Source of the DNA: Saprospiraceae bacterium UBA3362
GTDB lineage: Bacteria > Bacteroidota > Bacteroidia > Chitinophagales > Saprospiraceae
Direction of reading: 5' to 3'
DNA: 26,595 nt
Assembly: GCA_002360455.1 (NCBI GenBank)
Contig: DEQQ01000085.1
Coordinates: 1-26,595 of the forward strand
Below, in pieces: positions 1-8,200 of this stretch. Position 1 is the first letter of the stretch; every line of letters starts with the position of its first letter. Below the pieces are notes generated by a model. That model was given only the letters and a program-made list of their open reading frames with translations. It did not search any database and was not told the DNA's origin. The position numbers and the translations under genes were made by a program.

Positions 1-26
1 TGTCCTAACCGATAGACGAACGAGGC
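1..26 (-). tRNA. tRNA-Glu, 5' part only (cut by window edge)
   Basis: Read on the minus strand from position 26 to 1, the sequence gives a 7-nt acceptor arm (GCCTCGT), then TC, a GTCT D-stem arm, a D-loop with GGTT, and AGGAC closing the D-stem. This matches the 5' third of bacterial tRNA-Glu, which shares the TTCGTCTA...AGGACA pattern. The anticodon lies outside the window, so the Glu identity rests on the D-arm. A TATATTTG promoter box lies 19 nt upstream. Confidence 0.85.
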
Positions 27-44
27 ATTCCAAAATTGGAGCTG

Positions 45-52
45 CAAATATA
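45..52 (-). promoter_or_regulatory. -7 promoter box of the tRNA-Glu gene
   Basis: On the minus strand this reads TATATTTG, a perfect match to the Bacteroidota TAnnTTTG box. It lies 18 nt before the first base of the tRNA, so transcription would begin about 12 nt before the mature 5' end. I see no clear -33 TTTG partner. Confidence 0.6.
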
Positions 53-140
53 CAGTCATTTTTGAATCTGTATTAAACTTTTTTCAGAAAATAAGTATTT
101 ACTATAGAATAAATTTTACCAAGCAAGCTTAGGAAACAAG

Positions 141-1142
141 ATGAAAAGAATTGCAATTAATGGTTTTGGACGAATTGGGAGACTCACAGCTCGTCAGATC
201 CTTAAAAATCCAAATCTAGAAATTGTAGGAATCAACGATCTGACCGACAATCAGACTTTGGCTCATTTGTTTAAGTATGATAGTGCCCATGGCATTTTTG
301 ACGGAACGGTTTCCTATGATGATCAATCCATTACCATCAACGGAAAAAAGATAAAATCTACTTCCATCAAAGAGGTTAGTCAGCTTCCTTGGAAAGAGCT
401 TAATGTTGACGTGGTTTTAGAGTGTACCGGCGTGTTTTTGGCAGCAGATCAATGTTCCCTGCATCTGGCGGCCGGAGCAAGAAAAGTAATTTTGTCTGCT
501 CCTCCAAAAGATACCAGCATTCCTACGTTTGTATTGGGGGTCAACGATTCAGAAATCAGCTCAGATATTAACATTTTATCTAATGCATCCTGTACGACGA
601 ACTGTCTTGCTCCGGTTATCAAAATCTTGGATGAAAGTTTAGGTCTGCAATTTGCCTCCATGAATACGATTCATGCTTATACTCAGGATCAGCGGCTGCA
701 AGACGCTCCGCATAAAGACTTAAGACGAGCAAGAGCAGCGGCCATCAACCTTGTGCCCACCAGCACAGGAGCTGCCAAAGCTGTAGAGGTGGTTTATCCC
801 AAAATTAAAGGAAAATTGTTGGCTTCTTCTTACAGAGTTCCCCTGATCACAGGCTCGATGATAGAATTGGTCTGTGTTATGAACAGGCCTGTAACCGTAG
901 AAGAAGTAAATGAAGTTTTCAAGCAAGCTGCAGGATCAACTTATAAAGGATTGGTTCAATACAATGAGGACGAAATCGTCTCTTCGGACATCATAGGAAA
1001 TCCACACAGCAGCATTTTTGATGCTCCTCTTACGCAGAATAAGGGCGACAAGCTAAAATTGGTTGCCTGGTATGACAACGAAAGCGGTTATTCTGCACGC
1101 CTGAGTGATATGTGTGCCAAAGTTGCCTCTCTCATAGATTAG
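141..1142 (+). CDS. gap: Glyceraldehyde-3-phosphate dehydrogenase, type I
   Basis: This is the cytosolic glycolytic enzyme that converts glyceraldehyde-3-phosphate, NAD+ and phosphate to 1,3-bisphosphoglycerate. The 333 residues are the normal length. The N-terminus carries the dinucleotide-binding motif INGFGRIGR (residues 6-14). Asp33 in the following INDL segment is typical of NAD-dependent enzymes. The catalytic motif NASCTTNCLAP puts the nucleophilic cysteine at 151, with the partner His at 178 in NTIHAYT. The C-terminal WYDNESGYSARL motif is intact. The ATG at 141 follows an A-rich GGAAAC stretch, and the protein begins exactly where family members begin. The gene looks monocistronic: almost 200 bp and a weak hairpin separate it from the next gene. 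Bacteroidota often carry more than one gap copy, and I cannot tell whether this is the main one. Confidence 0.97.
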   Translation: MKRIAINGFGRIGRLTARQILKNPNLEIVGINDLTDNQTLAHLFKYDSAHGIFDGTVSYDDQSITINGKKIKSTSIKEVSQLPWKELNVDVVLECTGVFLAADQCSLHLAAGARKVILSAPPKDTSIPTFVLGVNDSEISSDINILSNASCTTNCLAPVIKILDESLGLQFASMNTIHAYTQDQRLQDAPHKDLRRARAAAINLVPTSTGAAKAVEVVYPKIKGKLLASSYRVPLITGSMIELVCVMNRPVTVEEVNEVFKQAAGSTYKGLVQYNEDEIVSSDIIGNPHSSIFDAPLTQNKGDKLKLVAWYDNESGYSARLSDMCAKVASLID

Positions 1143-1280
1143 TCAGTTTCAGCACTATAGCAATATTATATTGAGTAAAAAGCAATAGGCTTCATCTGAA
1201 GAAGACAATGGCTCAATTGTGATAAATTCAGGATTCGAATAATAAAATATACAAATAATTCATAATCCTTTCACAACGTT

Positions 1281-1300
1281 CAGCCTTCTTTGGCTGTTTT
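1281..1300 (+). terminator. Weak hairpin, possible terminator after gap
   Basis: The 5-bp stem CAGCC/GGCTG (1281-1285 with 1292-1296) has a 6-nt loop and is followed by TTTT. It lies 140 bp past the gap stop codon and directly before the promoter box of the next gene. The short stem makes it a weak candidate. Confidence 0.35.
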
Positions 1301-1304
1301 AGTT

Positions 1305-1312
1305 TAGTTTTG
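1305..1312 (+). promoter_or_regulatory. -7 promoter box of the BatA/vWA cluster
   Basis: TAGTTTTG fits TAnnTTTG and lies 24 nt before the ATG at 1337, leaving a short leader. A TTTG at 1289-1292 is only 12 nt away, which is shorter than the usual -33/-7 spacing. Confidence 0.5.
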
Positions 1313-1336
1313 CAAAACAATTTTTGAACAAGGCCA

Positions 1337-3367
1337 ATGAATTTTCTTTTTCCGGCATTTTTATGGGCATTAGCACTTTTGTCGGTGCCTATCATCATTC
1401 ACCTGTTCTATTTTAGACGTTACAAGAAAGTGATGTTCTCTAATGTGCAGTTTCTCAAACAATTGGTTCAAGAAACAGCATCCAAAAACAAGCTAAAAAA
1501 CATTCTCATTCTCTTGGCTAGATTGCTGGCTTTGGCTGCATTGATCTTTGCATTTGCGCAGCCGATAAAAAATTTATTAAAGTCTGACCAAAATGCTGCT
1601 AAAGCAGTATCCATTTTTGTTGACAACTCTTACAGCATGAATGCAGAAAGTTCTGATGGGTCCTTATTTAATAAATCAAAAAAATTGGCCCAAGACATCA
1701 TCAGAGCTTATGGAGAAAATGATGAGTTTCAAATCATCACTCACGATCTGGAAGGAAAACAGATGAGATTGTTGAGCAAAGATGATGCAATGAGTTTGTT
1801 GGAACATATAGAGATCACGCCAAAAGTTAACAAACTCGCAAAAATTTATCAACGGCAAAAACAAACTTTAGAATCCAATACCCGATTATCTCCTGTGCTT
1901 TATTGGATTTCTGATTTCCAAAAATCAATTAGCCAATTCCCCTCCGGAAATATCGATTCTTCGGGAGTGATTTATGCAATCCCGGTACAATCTCATAAGC
2001 TGGAAAATCTCTCTGTTGATACAGCCTACTTTGTGAATCCATTGATTGTTCCTCAACAAAAAAACAGCATTGTCTATCAAGTGAGCAATCATGGAAGTTC
2101 GGATGCAACAGACGTAAGATGTTCATACAAATACAATCAACAAGAGTTTCCTGCTCATTCTCTTCAAATCAAAGCGGGAAAATCTGTTCAAGATACCATT
2201 CACTTTACAGCAACAAAATCAGGTTGGGAGTCCATCGAACTCAAAATACAAAGTTACCCTATTACTTTTGATGATACTTATTACCTAAGTTTTGAAGTAA
2301 AAAGTGAAATTGAAGTATTGGTCATACAACATGCCAATAACGTAAGTACTGCATTGAAGAGTGCATTAACTTCGTTGCCGTACTTTAAGCTAAGCTTAGC
2401 CGATATGAATGCTTTGGATTATAATAAATTCAAAAAGCATCAACTTATAATACTGAATGAACTTCCTACAATAAGTACAGGATTAGCAAGTGAGCTAAAA
2501 AAATCTGCAGAGCTTGGAACAAATGTATTGATCTTTCCGGCACCGGATGTAACATCTCAGCAATATGAAGCTCTTTCCGGTATTTTGGATGGACCAAGAT
2601 GGAATCAATTTGAACGAAAAGACAGAGATTGTGCTGAGCTCAATAAAGAGCAATCATTGTATCAGGATGTTTTTATCCAATTAAAAAACAATATCAAACT
2701 TCCTGCAACCAAAGCCAACTATGAATTGATCGGAGGAAGAGGTGTCGAAACCATATTAAAATACCGAGATGGATTGAACTTCCTAAATCGATACAGATTA
2801 AGTAATGCCAATTTGTACGTATGTGCGTCTCCACTCCAACCGGAGTATTCTGATTTCTCCAAGAATGCCGAATTATTTGTTCCGTTCTTGTTTAAAGCTG
2901 CCATTGTTTCTCAATACAATCAACAATCTGTTTTCACTATAGGTGAACAGAGATTGATCCATTGGCCAATGCCTTCAGATTATGTAGAACAAGAACGACA
3001 ATTAAAAATCATTGGACCACAAGAATTCATTCCTTCAGTCCATGTTTCTCAAAATCAATTTGTATTGGATGTGTATGATCAGCTAAGTATAGCCGGAATA
3101 TACCAATTAATGAATGAGCAACAAGAATTGGGCAAAATGGCCTTTAATCAAAGCAGACAAGAATCTGAATTAACCACATTAACAGAAAAAGAGCTTGAAG
3201 ATCAATGGGAGGATCGGGTCAAAATTCTTAATGCTCAAGATGGAGTAGATTTTAAGTCTATTGTGTCGGCATCTATTGCGCCGAATTATTGGTGGAAATA
3301 TTTGTTACTGTTCGCATTATTATTTTTATTCATTGAGACACTATTGATTCGTTTTTGGAAAAATTAA
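1337..3367 (+). CDS. BatA-like membrane protein with von Willebrand factor A domain
   Basis: This is an inner-membrane protein of 676 residues. The first 80 residues form the BatA N-terminal domain (aerotolerance regulator family): a hydrophobic helix starting MNFLFPAFLWALALL, the IPIIIHLFYFRR-like turn, and a second helix near residues 55-75. A vWA domain follows with a DxSxS metal-ion site (Asp96-Asn-Ser98-Tyr-Ser100). The long middle part is probably periplasmic beta-rich and glutamine-amidotransferase-like. A final membrane helix spans roughly residues 652-671, ending in a short basic tail. The family is known from Bacteroides aerotolerance operons and usually acts with MoxR ATPases, but no MoxR gene is in view. 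It heads a plus-strand cluster whose second gene begins 5 bp after its stop. The exact role here is unknown; the domain calls are solid. Confidence 0.85.
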   Translation: MNFLFPAFLWALALLSVPIIIHLFYFRRYKKVMFSNVQFLKQLVQETASKNKLKNILILLARLLALAALIFAFAQPIKNLLKSDQNAAKAVSIFVDNSYSMNAESSDGSLFNKSKKLAQDIIRAYGENDEFQIITHDLEGKQMRLLSKDDAMSLLEHIEITPKVNKLAKIYQRQKQTLESNTRLSPVLYWISDFQKSISQFPSGNIDSSGVIYAIPVQSHKLENLSVDTAYFVNPLIVPQQKNSIVYQVSNHGSSDATDVRCSYKYNQQEFPAHSLQIKAGKSVQDTIHFTATKSGWESIELKIQSYPITFDDTYYLSFEVKSEIEVLVIQHANNVSTALKSALTSLPYFKLSLADMNALDYNKFKKHQLIILNELPTISTGLASELKKSAELGTNVLIFPAPDVTSQQYEALSGILDGPRWNQFERKDRDCAELNKEQSLYQDVFIQLKNNIKLPATKANYELIGGRGVETILKYRDGLNFLNRYRLSNANLYVCASPLQPEYSDFSKNAELFVPFLFKAAIVSQYNQQSVFTIGEQRLIHWPMPSDYVEQERQLKIIGPQEFIPSVHVSQNQFVLDVYDQLSIAGIYQLMNEQQELGKMAFNQSRQESELTTLTEKELEDQWEDRVKILNAQDGVDFKSIVSASIAPNYWWKYLLLFALLFLFIETLLIRFWKN

Positions 3368-3372
3368 AGTGT

Positions 3373-4662
3373 ATGGAATTTATTTTGCAAAAAGTAAAAA
3401 TCATTGATCCGAGGTCTAAATATCATCTCAAGGTCTGTGATATTAAAATTCAACAAGGAGTAATTACCCAAATTGCAAAAGATATTCCCCCAAGCTCTAA
3501 GTCCAAAATATTAAATTGTAAGTCTTCTTGTGTGTCGCCCTATTGGATAGATTTTGGTGCTGCTTGTGGAGAACCCGGATATGAATATCGCGAGACTTTA
3601 GCCAGCTTATCTAACGCGGCAATAGCAGGAGGATACGGTGCGGTTTTTATAATGCCCAATAACAAACCCTTTACACATTCCAAAACCGAAGTTCATGCCA
3701 TACTTGCAAAATCAGAATCTGTAGCTGTTACAATTTATCCTGTGGGAGCTATCAGCAAAGAAGGTGCAGGAAAGGAGATGGCAGAAATGTTGGACATGAA
3801 TTCAATGAATGTAAATTGCTTTTCGGATGGAAGCATTTCGATTCAAAATTCAGGCTTGTTGTTACGCAGTTTAGAATACAGTAAACTTATTCCTAATTCA
3901 GTTTTAGTCCAGTTTCCTTTTGATCAATCTATTGGCGCTTTAGGACAAATGCATGAAGGACATTGGAGCACCTTTATGGGTCTCAAAGGAATCCCTGCCA
4001 TTGCCGAAGAGCTGATGGTGCAACGCGACATCAAACTCAATCAATATGCGGAGGCTTCATTGATGCTGCATAAAATCAGCACTCAAGATTCTGTAGCTCA
4101 AATAAAAAGAGCAAGAAAAGAAAGTATAAAATTATTCAGTTCTGTTTCTGTAATGAACCTTGCTTATGAAGATAAAGATGTTTTAGGATTTAAACATCAG
4201 CTTAAGCTTATGCCTCCGTTGAGAAGCAAAGAACATAGAAAAGCTTTGATCGCAGGCTTGATAGAAAATACCATAGATCTTATTTGTTCAGATCACACAC
4301 CATGGGATCCTGAAAAAAAAGAATTGGAATTTCAACAAGCTGCATTTGGAGGAATCAATCTTCAAACGGCTTATTCAGTTTATAAATCAATTGCAAATTC
4401 GGATTTAACCGATGAGCTTTGGGTTCAGAAAGTAAGTATCAGACCGAGGGAAATATTCTCACTTCCGGAAGATGTCATTGATGTTGATAAGCCGGCCAAC
4501 ATAAGCTGGTGGGATCCGAATAGAGAATATACATTTACACCAAAAGAAAATCAATCTTTATCAGAAAATAGTTTTTTCATAAATCAAAAAAGGATAGGCA
4601 AAGCTTTAGGAGTTTTTATCAAAGGACAGTTTCATCTTTCCCATCATGAATCCAAAATATAA
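3373..4662 (+). CDS. Dihydroorotase homologue lacking metal-binding residues (probable pseudoenzyme)
   Basis: The fold is clearly dihydroorotase/amidohydrolase: a beta-rich N-terminus, then WIDFG...GEPG, FIMPNN, a KEGAGKEMAEM segment, LHKIST, SDHTPW, and FGGINLQTA. Active type I enzymes read DxHxHxREPG at the first motif. Here it is Asp60-Phe-Gly62-Ala-Ala64-Cys-Gly66-Glu-Pro-Gly, so both metal-binding histidines and the substrate-binding arginine are lost. The FSDDG motif has become FSDGS, and the HxE strand is VQFPFD. The late His (LHKIST) and Asp (SDHTPW) are kept. Such inactive copies are known to serve as scaffolds for aspartate transcarbamoylase in other bacteria, but no pyrB is nearby. 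I chose the ATG at 3373 (429 residues, 5 bp after the BatA-like stop). A TTG at 3355 would overlap that gene. The 3' end overlaps the next gene by 17 bp, which suggests translational coupling. Confidence 0.85.
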   Translation: MEFILQKVKIIDPRSKYHLKVCDIKIQQGVITQIAKDIPPSSKSKILNCKSSCVSPYWIDFGAACGEPGYEYRETLASLSNAAIAGGYGAVFIMPNNKPFTHSKTEVHAILAKSESVAVTIYPVGAISKEGAGKEMAEMLDMNSMNVNCFSDGSISIQNSGLLLRSLEYSKLIPNSVLVQFPFDQSIGALGQMHEGHWSTFMGLKGIPAIAEELMVQRDIKLNQYAEASLMLHKISTQDSVAQIKRARKESIKLFSSVSVMNLAYEDKDVLGFKHQLKLMPPLRSKEHRKALIAGLIENTIDLICSDHTPWDPEKKELEFQQAAFGGINLQTAYSVYKSIANSDLTDELWVQKVSIRPREIFSLPEDVIDVDKPANISWWDPNREYTFTPKENQSLSENSFFINQKRIGKALGVFIKGQFHLSHHESKI

Positions 4663-5188
4663 TTCAGCAATAAAATATGGTTTTATTCTTGCAACAATCA
4701 CTATTGTTGTAAAATTGGCTATGTATCTTGCCAATATGAATTCGACATCTGTATGGATTTCTGTTCTCCTTTTTTTATTTTCGCTTGGATTTATTTATTA
4801 TGTTGGTTTAGAAGAAAGGAAAGCCCATGGCGGATACATCAGTTGGAAAGATGTTCTTGTTGCTTTATTTATTTGCACGATGATAGGATTTATTTCTCCT
4901 GTACTGTTTGATCAATTATTTAATACCTTTATTGACCCAAGCAAGTTTGAGGAAGAAAAAAAAATAGGGCTTGAGATGATAGAAAAATTAAGAAATCATG
5001 TAGGAGATGAGGCAGCAGATGCACAGATTGAAAAACTGCTTGCCCAAAAAAGTTTTTCATTTTCCGGTTTGGTAATGCTTATTTTGGGTGGCATCATCAT
5101 TAGCTTTATTATTTCTTCTGTAATTGCACTTTTTATCAAAAAAGAAAACCCAAATGCCATTTTCGAAAAATACAATAAAAGTCTATGA
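4646..5188 (+). CDS. DUF4199 family membrane protein
   Basis: This is a small inner-membrane protein of 180 residues with a hydrophobic pattern of four helices: about 10-29, 36-53, 68-88 and 140-164. The basic stretch LEERKAHGGYISWKDVL lies between helices 2 and 3, and a charged, probably helical, segment (about 99-130) lies between helices 3 and 4. The layout of two hairpins around EERK..GG.IsWk matches the Bacteroidota DUF4199 family, whose function is not known. It overlaps the end of the dihydroorotase homologue by 17 bp and shares an ATGA overlap with the next gene, so the four genes very likely form one operon. Bacteroidota commonly keep DUF4199 next to a dihydroorotase homologue and a BatA protein. 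Confidence 0.75.
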   Translation: MNPKYNSAIKYGFILATITIVVKLAMYLANMNSTSVWISVLLFLFSLGFIYYVGLEERKAHGGYISWKDVLVALFICTMIGFISPVLFDQLFNTFIDPSKFEEEKKIGLEMIEKLRNHVGDEAADAQIEKLLAQKSFSFSGLVMLILGGIIISFIISSVIALFIKKENPNAIFEKYNKSL

Positions 5189-5640
5189 GAGTATGGGCAA
5201 TTGAATTGGCGTGGTGGCTGGTGGCGGCATTGTTTGCATTATTGATGGTGCTTCCGATTCTTCAGTACAATATTCCATACCCTTTTTTAATAACACACAT
5301 TACTTATGTAGCCGGTTTTGTCTTGTATTTGAAGCTGTTATTTTTATGGAAAAAATCGCCTTATTCCAAATATCAATGGCTAAAATTAATTTTAATATTT
5401 GCGATGATTCCGGTTGTGTTTTTTTCCATAGAAGCTCTTGCAAATTTTCAAAACTACTTGGACGAAATAGGAATTCAAGAGATGGTAAAAGACCTTGATG
5501 AAAGTTTGCAAGATGGAATGGCACTCTACATCAGAACTCAAATGATATTTTTTGGAACCGCCTGTATAATCTGCGGAATTGTTCTGGCACCCAAAATGAT
5601 CTGGAGTATTTGGACCCAACACAATCGAGGTTATGCTTAG
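5185..5640 (+). CDS. Small four-helix membrane protein, unknown family
   Basis: I do not recognise this protein. Its 151 residues show four hydrophobic segments, at about 5-24, 34-54, 64-85 and 118-138. An acidic stretch between helices 3 and 4 (roughly 90-110) is rich in Asp and Glu. There is no cleavable signal peptide. The start codon overlaps the DUF4199 stop as ATGA, so translation is coupled and the gene is the last member of the BatA cluster. It ends 28 bp before the convergent O-antigen ligase-like gene. It is probably a partner of the neighbouring membrane proteins, but that is based only on position. Confidence 0.7.
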   Translation: MRVWAIELAWWLVAALFALLMVLPILQYNIPYPFLITHITYVAGFVLYLKLLFLWKKSPYSKYQWLKLILIFAMIPVVFFSIEALANFQNYLDEIGIQEMVKDLDESLQDGMALYIRTQMIFFGTACIICGIVLAPKMIWSIWTQHNRGYA

Positions 5641-5668
5641 CAATCTAAGACTAATAACTTCTATAAAA

Positions 5669-6985
5669 TCAAGATAATTTGAGTCTGAATCGATCATGAA
5701 CCAGTTGTGCAGTAAAAACTGCAATAAAAAACCAATAATGTCTCAGATTAAGAATATCCATACAAAGGGATTCGGCCAGCATCATCAGAAAAAACCATTT
5801 GTAAAAAATAAAATGTGGACTGCTTGAGTCTAATTCTTTTTTCATAAAGAAAAACAGAATAGAAAAAACTCCAATCAGCATCAAGCCAAAAATTCCGTTC
5901 TCGGCCATAGTTCCTGTCCAACTGCTGTGAGGATCAAAACTTGCCACACTGGTGATCTCTTGATTAACAGATTTATATTCATCTAATGTTAAATTGTATC
6001 TTCCTGTCCCAACTCCAATAAGACAATTTCGAGAGAACATATTGACAGCTACTTTTTTCATCTCCAAATAACTGGATGGATATAGAGAAAAATTTGTCCC
6101 TTTGTAGAGCGCTTTCTTTCCAATATAATTGGTTTGCAAGAGGGATTGATTTTTGGTATTGCCAATGATTACAACATGAGTTATTCCAACAAATAATAAG
6201 ATAGAAGAAAACCAAAGAATGGGTTTAATCCGTTCATACAATCTAAAAGTAAATAAATACATTATTGCAGGAACTAGCAATAGACTGGATTTGGAAAATG
6301 TCAATGCGCTAGATATTAAAATAAAAATAAGGGCAGACAAAGTCCACTTGCTTTTATTTAATTTATAAACACAAACCATCAAATAAAAAGATGGAATAAG
6401 CAAACTGTTGAAAAAAGCAGGAGATGCTGTCACTCCTTCCAGCCTGAAAATGGATCCAAAATAGGGGTAATTCTCCCAATAACTGCACCAATTATAATCT
6501 CCGGACCAAAGACCAAAACAATATAAAGTAACAGCACAAATAGCAACTATTGAAGCAACCCATCCCCACAAGCCATAAGTCAAGGATTGAAATGACCTGT
6601 ATTTTGAAAATGTAAAAAAAACAAAAGAATAAAGACAGGCTAAAGAAAGAAATAATCTGCCTACAGATTCTTGAAGAGAAATATAGGATTGAGCAACTAC
6701 AGAAGATATTATATTGATGATTGGCCAAAGCAAAAGAGCGATAACCAAATATCTTATTTTTTTATCAATAAAAAGCCGAAATAAAAATTCTCTATTCTTC
6801 CACACCAAGGGCAAACTTGCAAGAGCAAATGCAATAAACAGGGTATCCGAAAGTCGAGTTTTCTCCCAAAGCGATCCGGGCAGTTGGATCTCTGTAAAAA
6901 ATAAACTTATAACATAGAGACTGAAAAGAATATGAGAACTCCGAAGTAGAAATGAATCGGAAGTCTCAAAAAATTTCACATGCAA
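5669..6985 (-). CDS. O-antigen ligase / polymerase-like membrane protein
   Basis: This is a polytopic inner-membrane protein of 438 residues with about ten to twelve hydrophobic helices. Members of the Wzy_C / O-antigen ligase (WaaL) family join or polymerise undecaprenyl-linked sugar chains on the periplasmic side. The support is the family layout: many helices, then a large soluble loop (roughly 285-355) containing GVGTGRYNL, closed by DPHSSWTGTMAENGIFGL (PHSSW at 352-356). That motif is the typical PH(N/S)xxL...ExGxxG signature, with the His near the active site. No glycosyltransferases or other polysaccharide genes are in view, so the substrate cannot be named. The gene begins 23 bp after iscA in the same direction and could be read through from it. 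It converges on the BatA cluster. The ligase versus polymerase role is not decidable. Confidence 0.75.
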   Translation of the reverse strand: MHVKFFETSDSFLLRSSHILFSLYVISLFFTEIQLPGSLWEKTRLSDTLFIAFALASLPLVWKNREFLFRLFIDKKIRYLVIALLLWPIINIISSVVAQSYISLQESVGRLFLSLACLYSFVFFTFSKYRSFQSLTYGLWGWVASIVAICAVTLYCFGLWSGDYNWCSYWENYPYFGSIFRLEGVTASPAFFNSLLIPSFYLMVCVYKLNKSKWTLSALIFILISSALTFSKSSLLLVPAIMYLFTFRLYERIKPILWFSSILLFVGITHVVIIGNTKNQSLLQTNYIGKKALYKGTNFSLYPSSYLEMKKVAVNMFSRNCLIGVGTGRYNLTLDEYKSVNQEITSVASFDPHSSWTGTMAENGIFGLMLIGVFSILFFFMKKELDSSSPHFIFYKWFFLMMLAESLCMDILNLRHYWFFIAVFTAQLVHDRFRLKLS

Positions 6986-7008
6986 AATTTTATTTTTGGT
7001 GGGTGTTT

Positions 7009-7335
7009 CTAAACGGCAAAGCTCTCACCACATCCGCAGGTACGAGAGGCGTTAGGATTTTGAAAATAAAAGCCTTTACCTTCAAGTCCTCCGGAAAATT
7101 CAAGCGTAGAATTGAATAAATATAAAAACGACTTAAGATCGGTCACTACTTTCAAGCCATTGTCTTCGAAGACCTGGTCGTTCTCCCGCGATTCATTATC
7201 AAAGTCCATGTTATAGCTTAAACCTGAACAGCCTCCACTGGTTACTGAAACACGCACAAAATGTGTTGAATCAAGATGCGCCTCTTGCATCAATTCATTA
7301 ATTTTTGCTTTTGCCGAGTCAGCTACAAAAATCAT
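7009..7335 (-). CDS. iscA: A-type Fe-S carrier, IscA/HesB family
   Basis: This small cytosolic protein accepts or delivers Fe-S clusters to apo-enzymes. The three conserved cysteines are present: Cys36 in SGGCSGLSY, and Cys100 and Cys102 in the C-terminal TCGCGESF. I chose the ATG at 7335, giving 108 residues, the usual family length. It follows the iscU stop codon after a single base. A longer reading from 7392 would overlap iscU and add a basic N-terminal tail not seen in the family. The gene is surely co-transcribed with iscU. The family includes IscA, ErpA and SufA, and the symbol is given by context next to iscU rather than by sequence alone. Confidence 0.9.
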   Translation of the reverse strand: MIFVADSAKAKINELMQEAHLDSTHFVRVSVTSGGCSGLSYNMDFDNESRENDQVFEDNGLKVVTDLKSFLYLFNSTLEFSGGLEGKGFYFQNPNASRTCGCGESFAV

Positions 7336-7336
7336 G

Positions 7337-7729
7337 TTAAGCGTGGATTTGATTTTTTTCTTTGTAATCTTTGATAGCGCTTTTGATAGCATCTTCCGCC
7401 AATACAGAACAATGGATTTTGACCGGAGGTAATGCCAGTTCCTCTACTATGTCCATATTATCTATCTTGAGAGCATCATCTATGCTTTTCCCTTTTAACC
7501 ATTCTGTGGCCAAGGAAGAAGAAGCTATTGCAGATCCACAGCCAAAAGTTTTGAACTTAGCATCTACGATGGTATTGTCCTGAGGATTTACCTTGATCTG
7601 GAGTCTCATCACATCACCACATTCAGGAGCGCCAACTAAACCGGTTCCTACTGTCGGATCATTTTTATCAAGAGTGCCCACGTTTTTAGGGTTCTTGAAG
7701 TGATCTAAAACTTTTTCTGAATACGCCAT
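7337..7729 (-). CDS. iscU: Fe-S cluster assembly scaffold IscU
   Basis: This is the scaffold on which [2Fe-2S] clusters are built from sulfur supplied by cysteine desulfurase. All key residues are visible in the 130 residues: Cys37 and Asp39 in GAPECGDVM, Cys64 in FGCGSAIASSS, and His106-Cys107 after the LPPVK motif (100-104) that the HscA chaperone recognises in other bacteria. The ATG at 7729 begins with the family's standard MAYSEKVLDHF. The gene is followed by iscA after one base. The usual upstream iscS is missing here: the next gene upstream belongs to ATP synthase and is separated by a strong terminator. Cysteine desulfurase must therefore be encoded elsewhere or outside the window. 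Confidence 0.96.
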   Translation of the reverse strand: MAYSEKVLDHFKNPKNVGTLDKNDPTVGTGLVGAPECGDVMRLQIKVNPQDNTIVDAKFKTFGCGSAIASSSLATEWLKGKSIDDALKIDNMDIVEELALPPVKIHCSVLAEDAIKSAIKDYKEKNQIHA

Positions 7730-7847
7730 AATTTCCTGTATTTAAGGATATAAACCTAATTTTTTGTGTTTAGTTCAATGGAGTTGATTTTGATAAGGCA
7801 GAATTCCATTGGGATGCCATTGACCAATTGTCTTAAGATCTAAATCA

Positions 7848-7877
7848 AAAACGACCTGCTTTGGGCCAGGTCGTTTT
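7848..7877 (-). terminator. Intrinsic terminator of atpD-atpC
   Basis: A perfect 11-bp inverted repeat (7848-7858 with 7867-7877, AAAACGACCTG/CAGGTCGTTTT) has an 8-nt loop. Read on the minus strand it lies 30 nt past the atpC stop and ends in a T-rich tract. The flanking A and T runs make it possibly bidirectional, but no plus-strand gene needs it. Confidence 0.85.
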
Positions 7878-7906
7878 CTTTTATCAAATTAACAATTAAT
7901 CTTCAC

Positions 7907-8152
7907 TTATTTTCCGGCTCTCACCAGAATACTTACCTCATTATTAAGGACCTCAATAAAGCCGCTCAAAATGGGAAATTGTTGTTTTTGTCCATCCGAT
8001 TGAGTAAGGCTCACCAATCCTTTACCTAAGGCTGAAATAATAGGAGCATGTCGATCCAAAATTTCAAATCCTCCTCCGATTCCAGGAACTTTTATTGATT
8101 TTGCCTCCCCTTCGAAGAGGTTTTTTTCAGGTGTAAGAATGCTGACCTTCAT
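7907..8152 (-). CDS. atpC: ATP synthase F1 epsilon subunit, short form
   Basis: This is the central-stalk subunit of F1 that couples rotor and catalytic head. The 81 residues cover only the N-terminal beta-sandwich domain: MKVSILTPEKNLFEGEAKSIKVPG, then the conserved GxxGxFEIL-type stretch (GIGGGFEILDRHAPIISAL). The C-terminal two-helix hairpin that inhibits ATP hydrolysis in E. coli epsilon (about 138 residues) is absent. Short epsilon subunits are usual in Bacteroidota, so this is probably not a truncation. It lies 48 bp downstream of atpD in the same direction and ends just before a strong terminator. Confidence 0.93.
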   Translation of the reverse strand: MKVSILTPEKNLFEGEAKSIKVPGIGGGFEILDRHAPIISALGKGLVSLTQSDGQKQQFPILSGFIEVLNNEVSILVRAGK

Positions 8153-8200
8153 TTATTTTTATTGAGTTTATTTGAAAAAAACTTGACGTTTTAGCTTGGA

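Noticed and set aside
3355..3372. TTG start for the dihydroorotase homologue that would overlap the BatA-like gene by 13 bp
   Set aside because: An ATG at 3373, just after the upstream stop codon, gives the normal N-terminus of the family.
7336..7392. N-terminal extension of IscA overlapping iscU
   Set aside because: The ATG at 7335 gives the usual 108 residues and directly follows the iscU stop codon.
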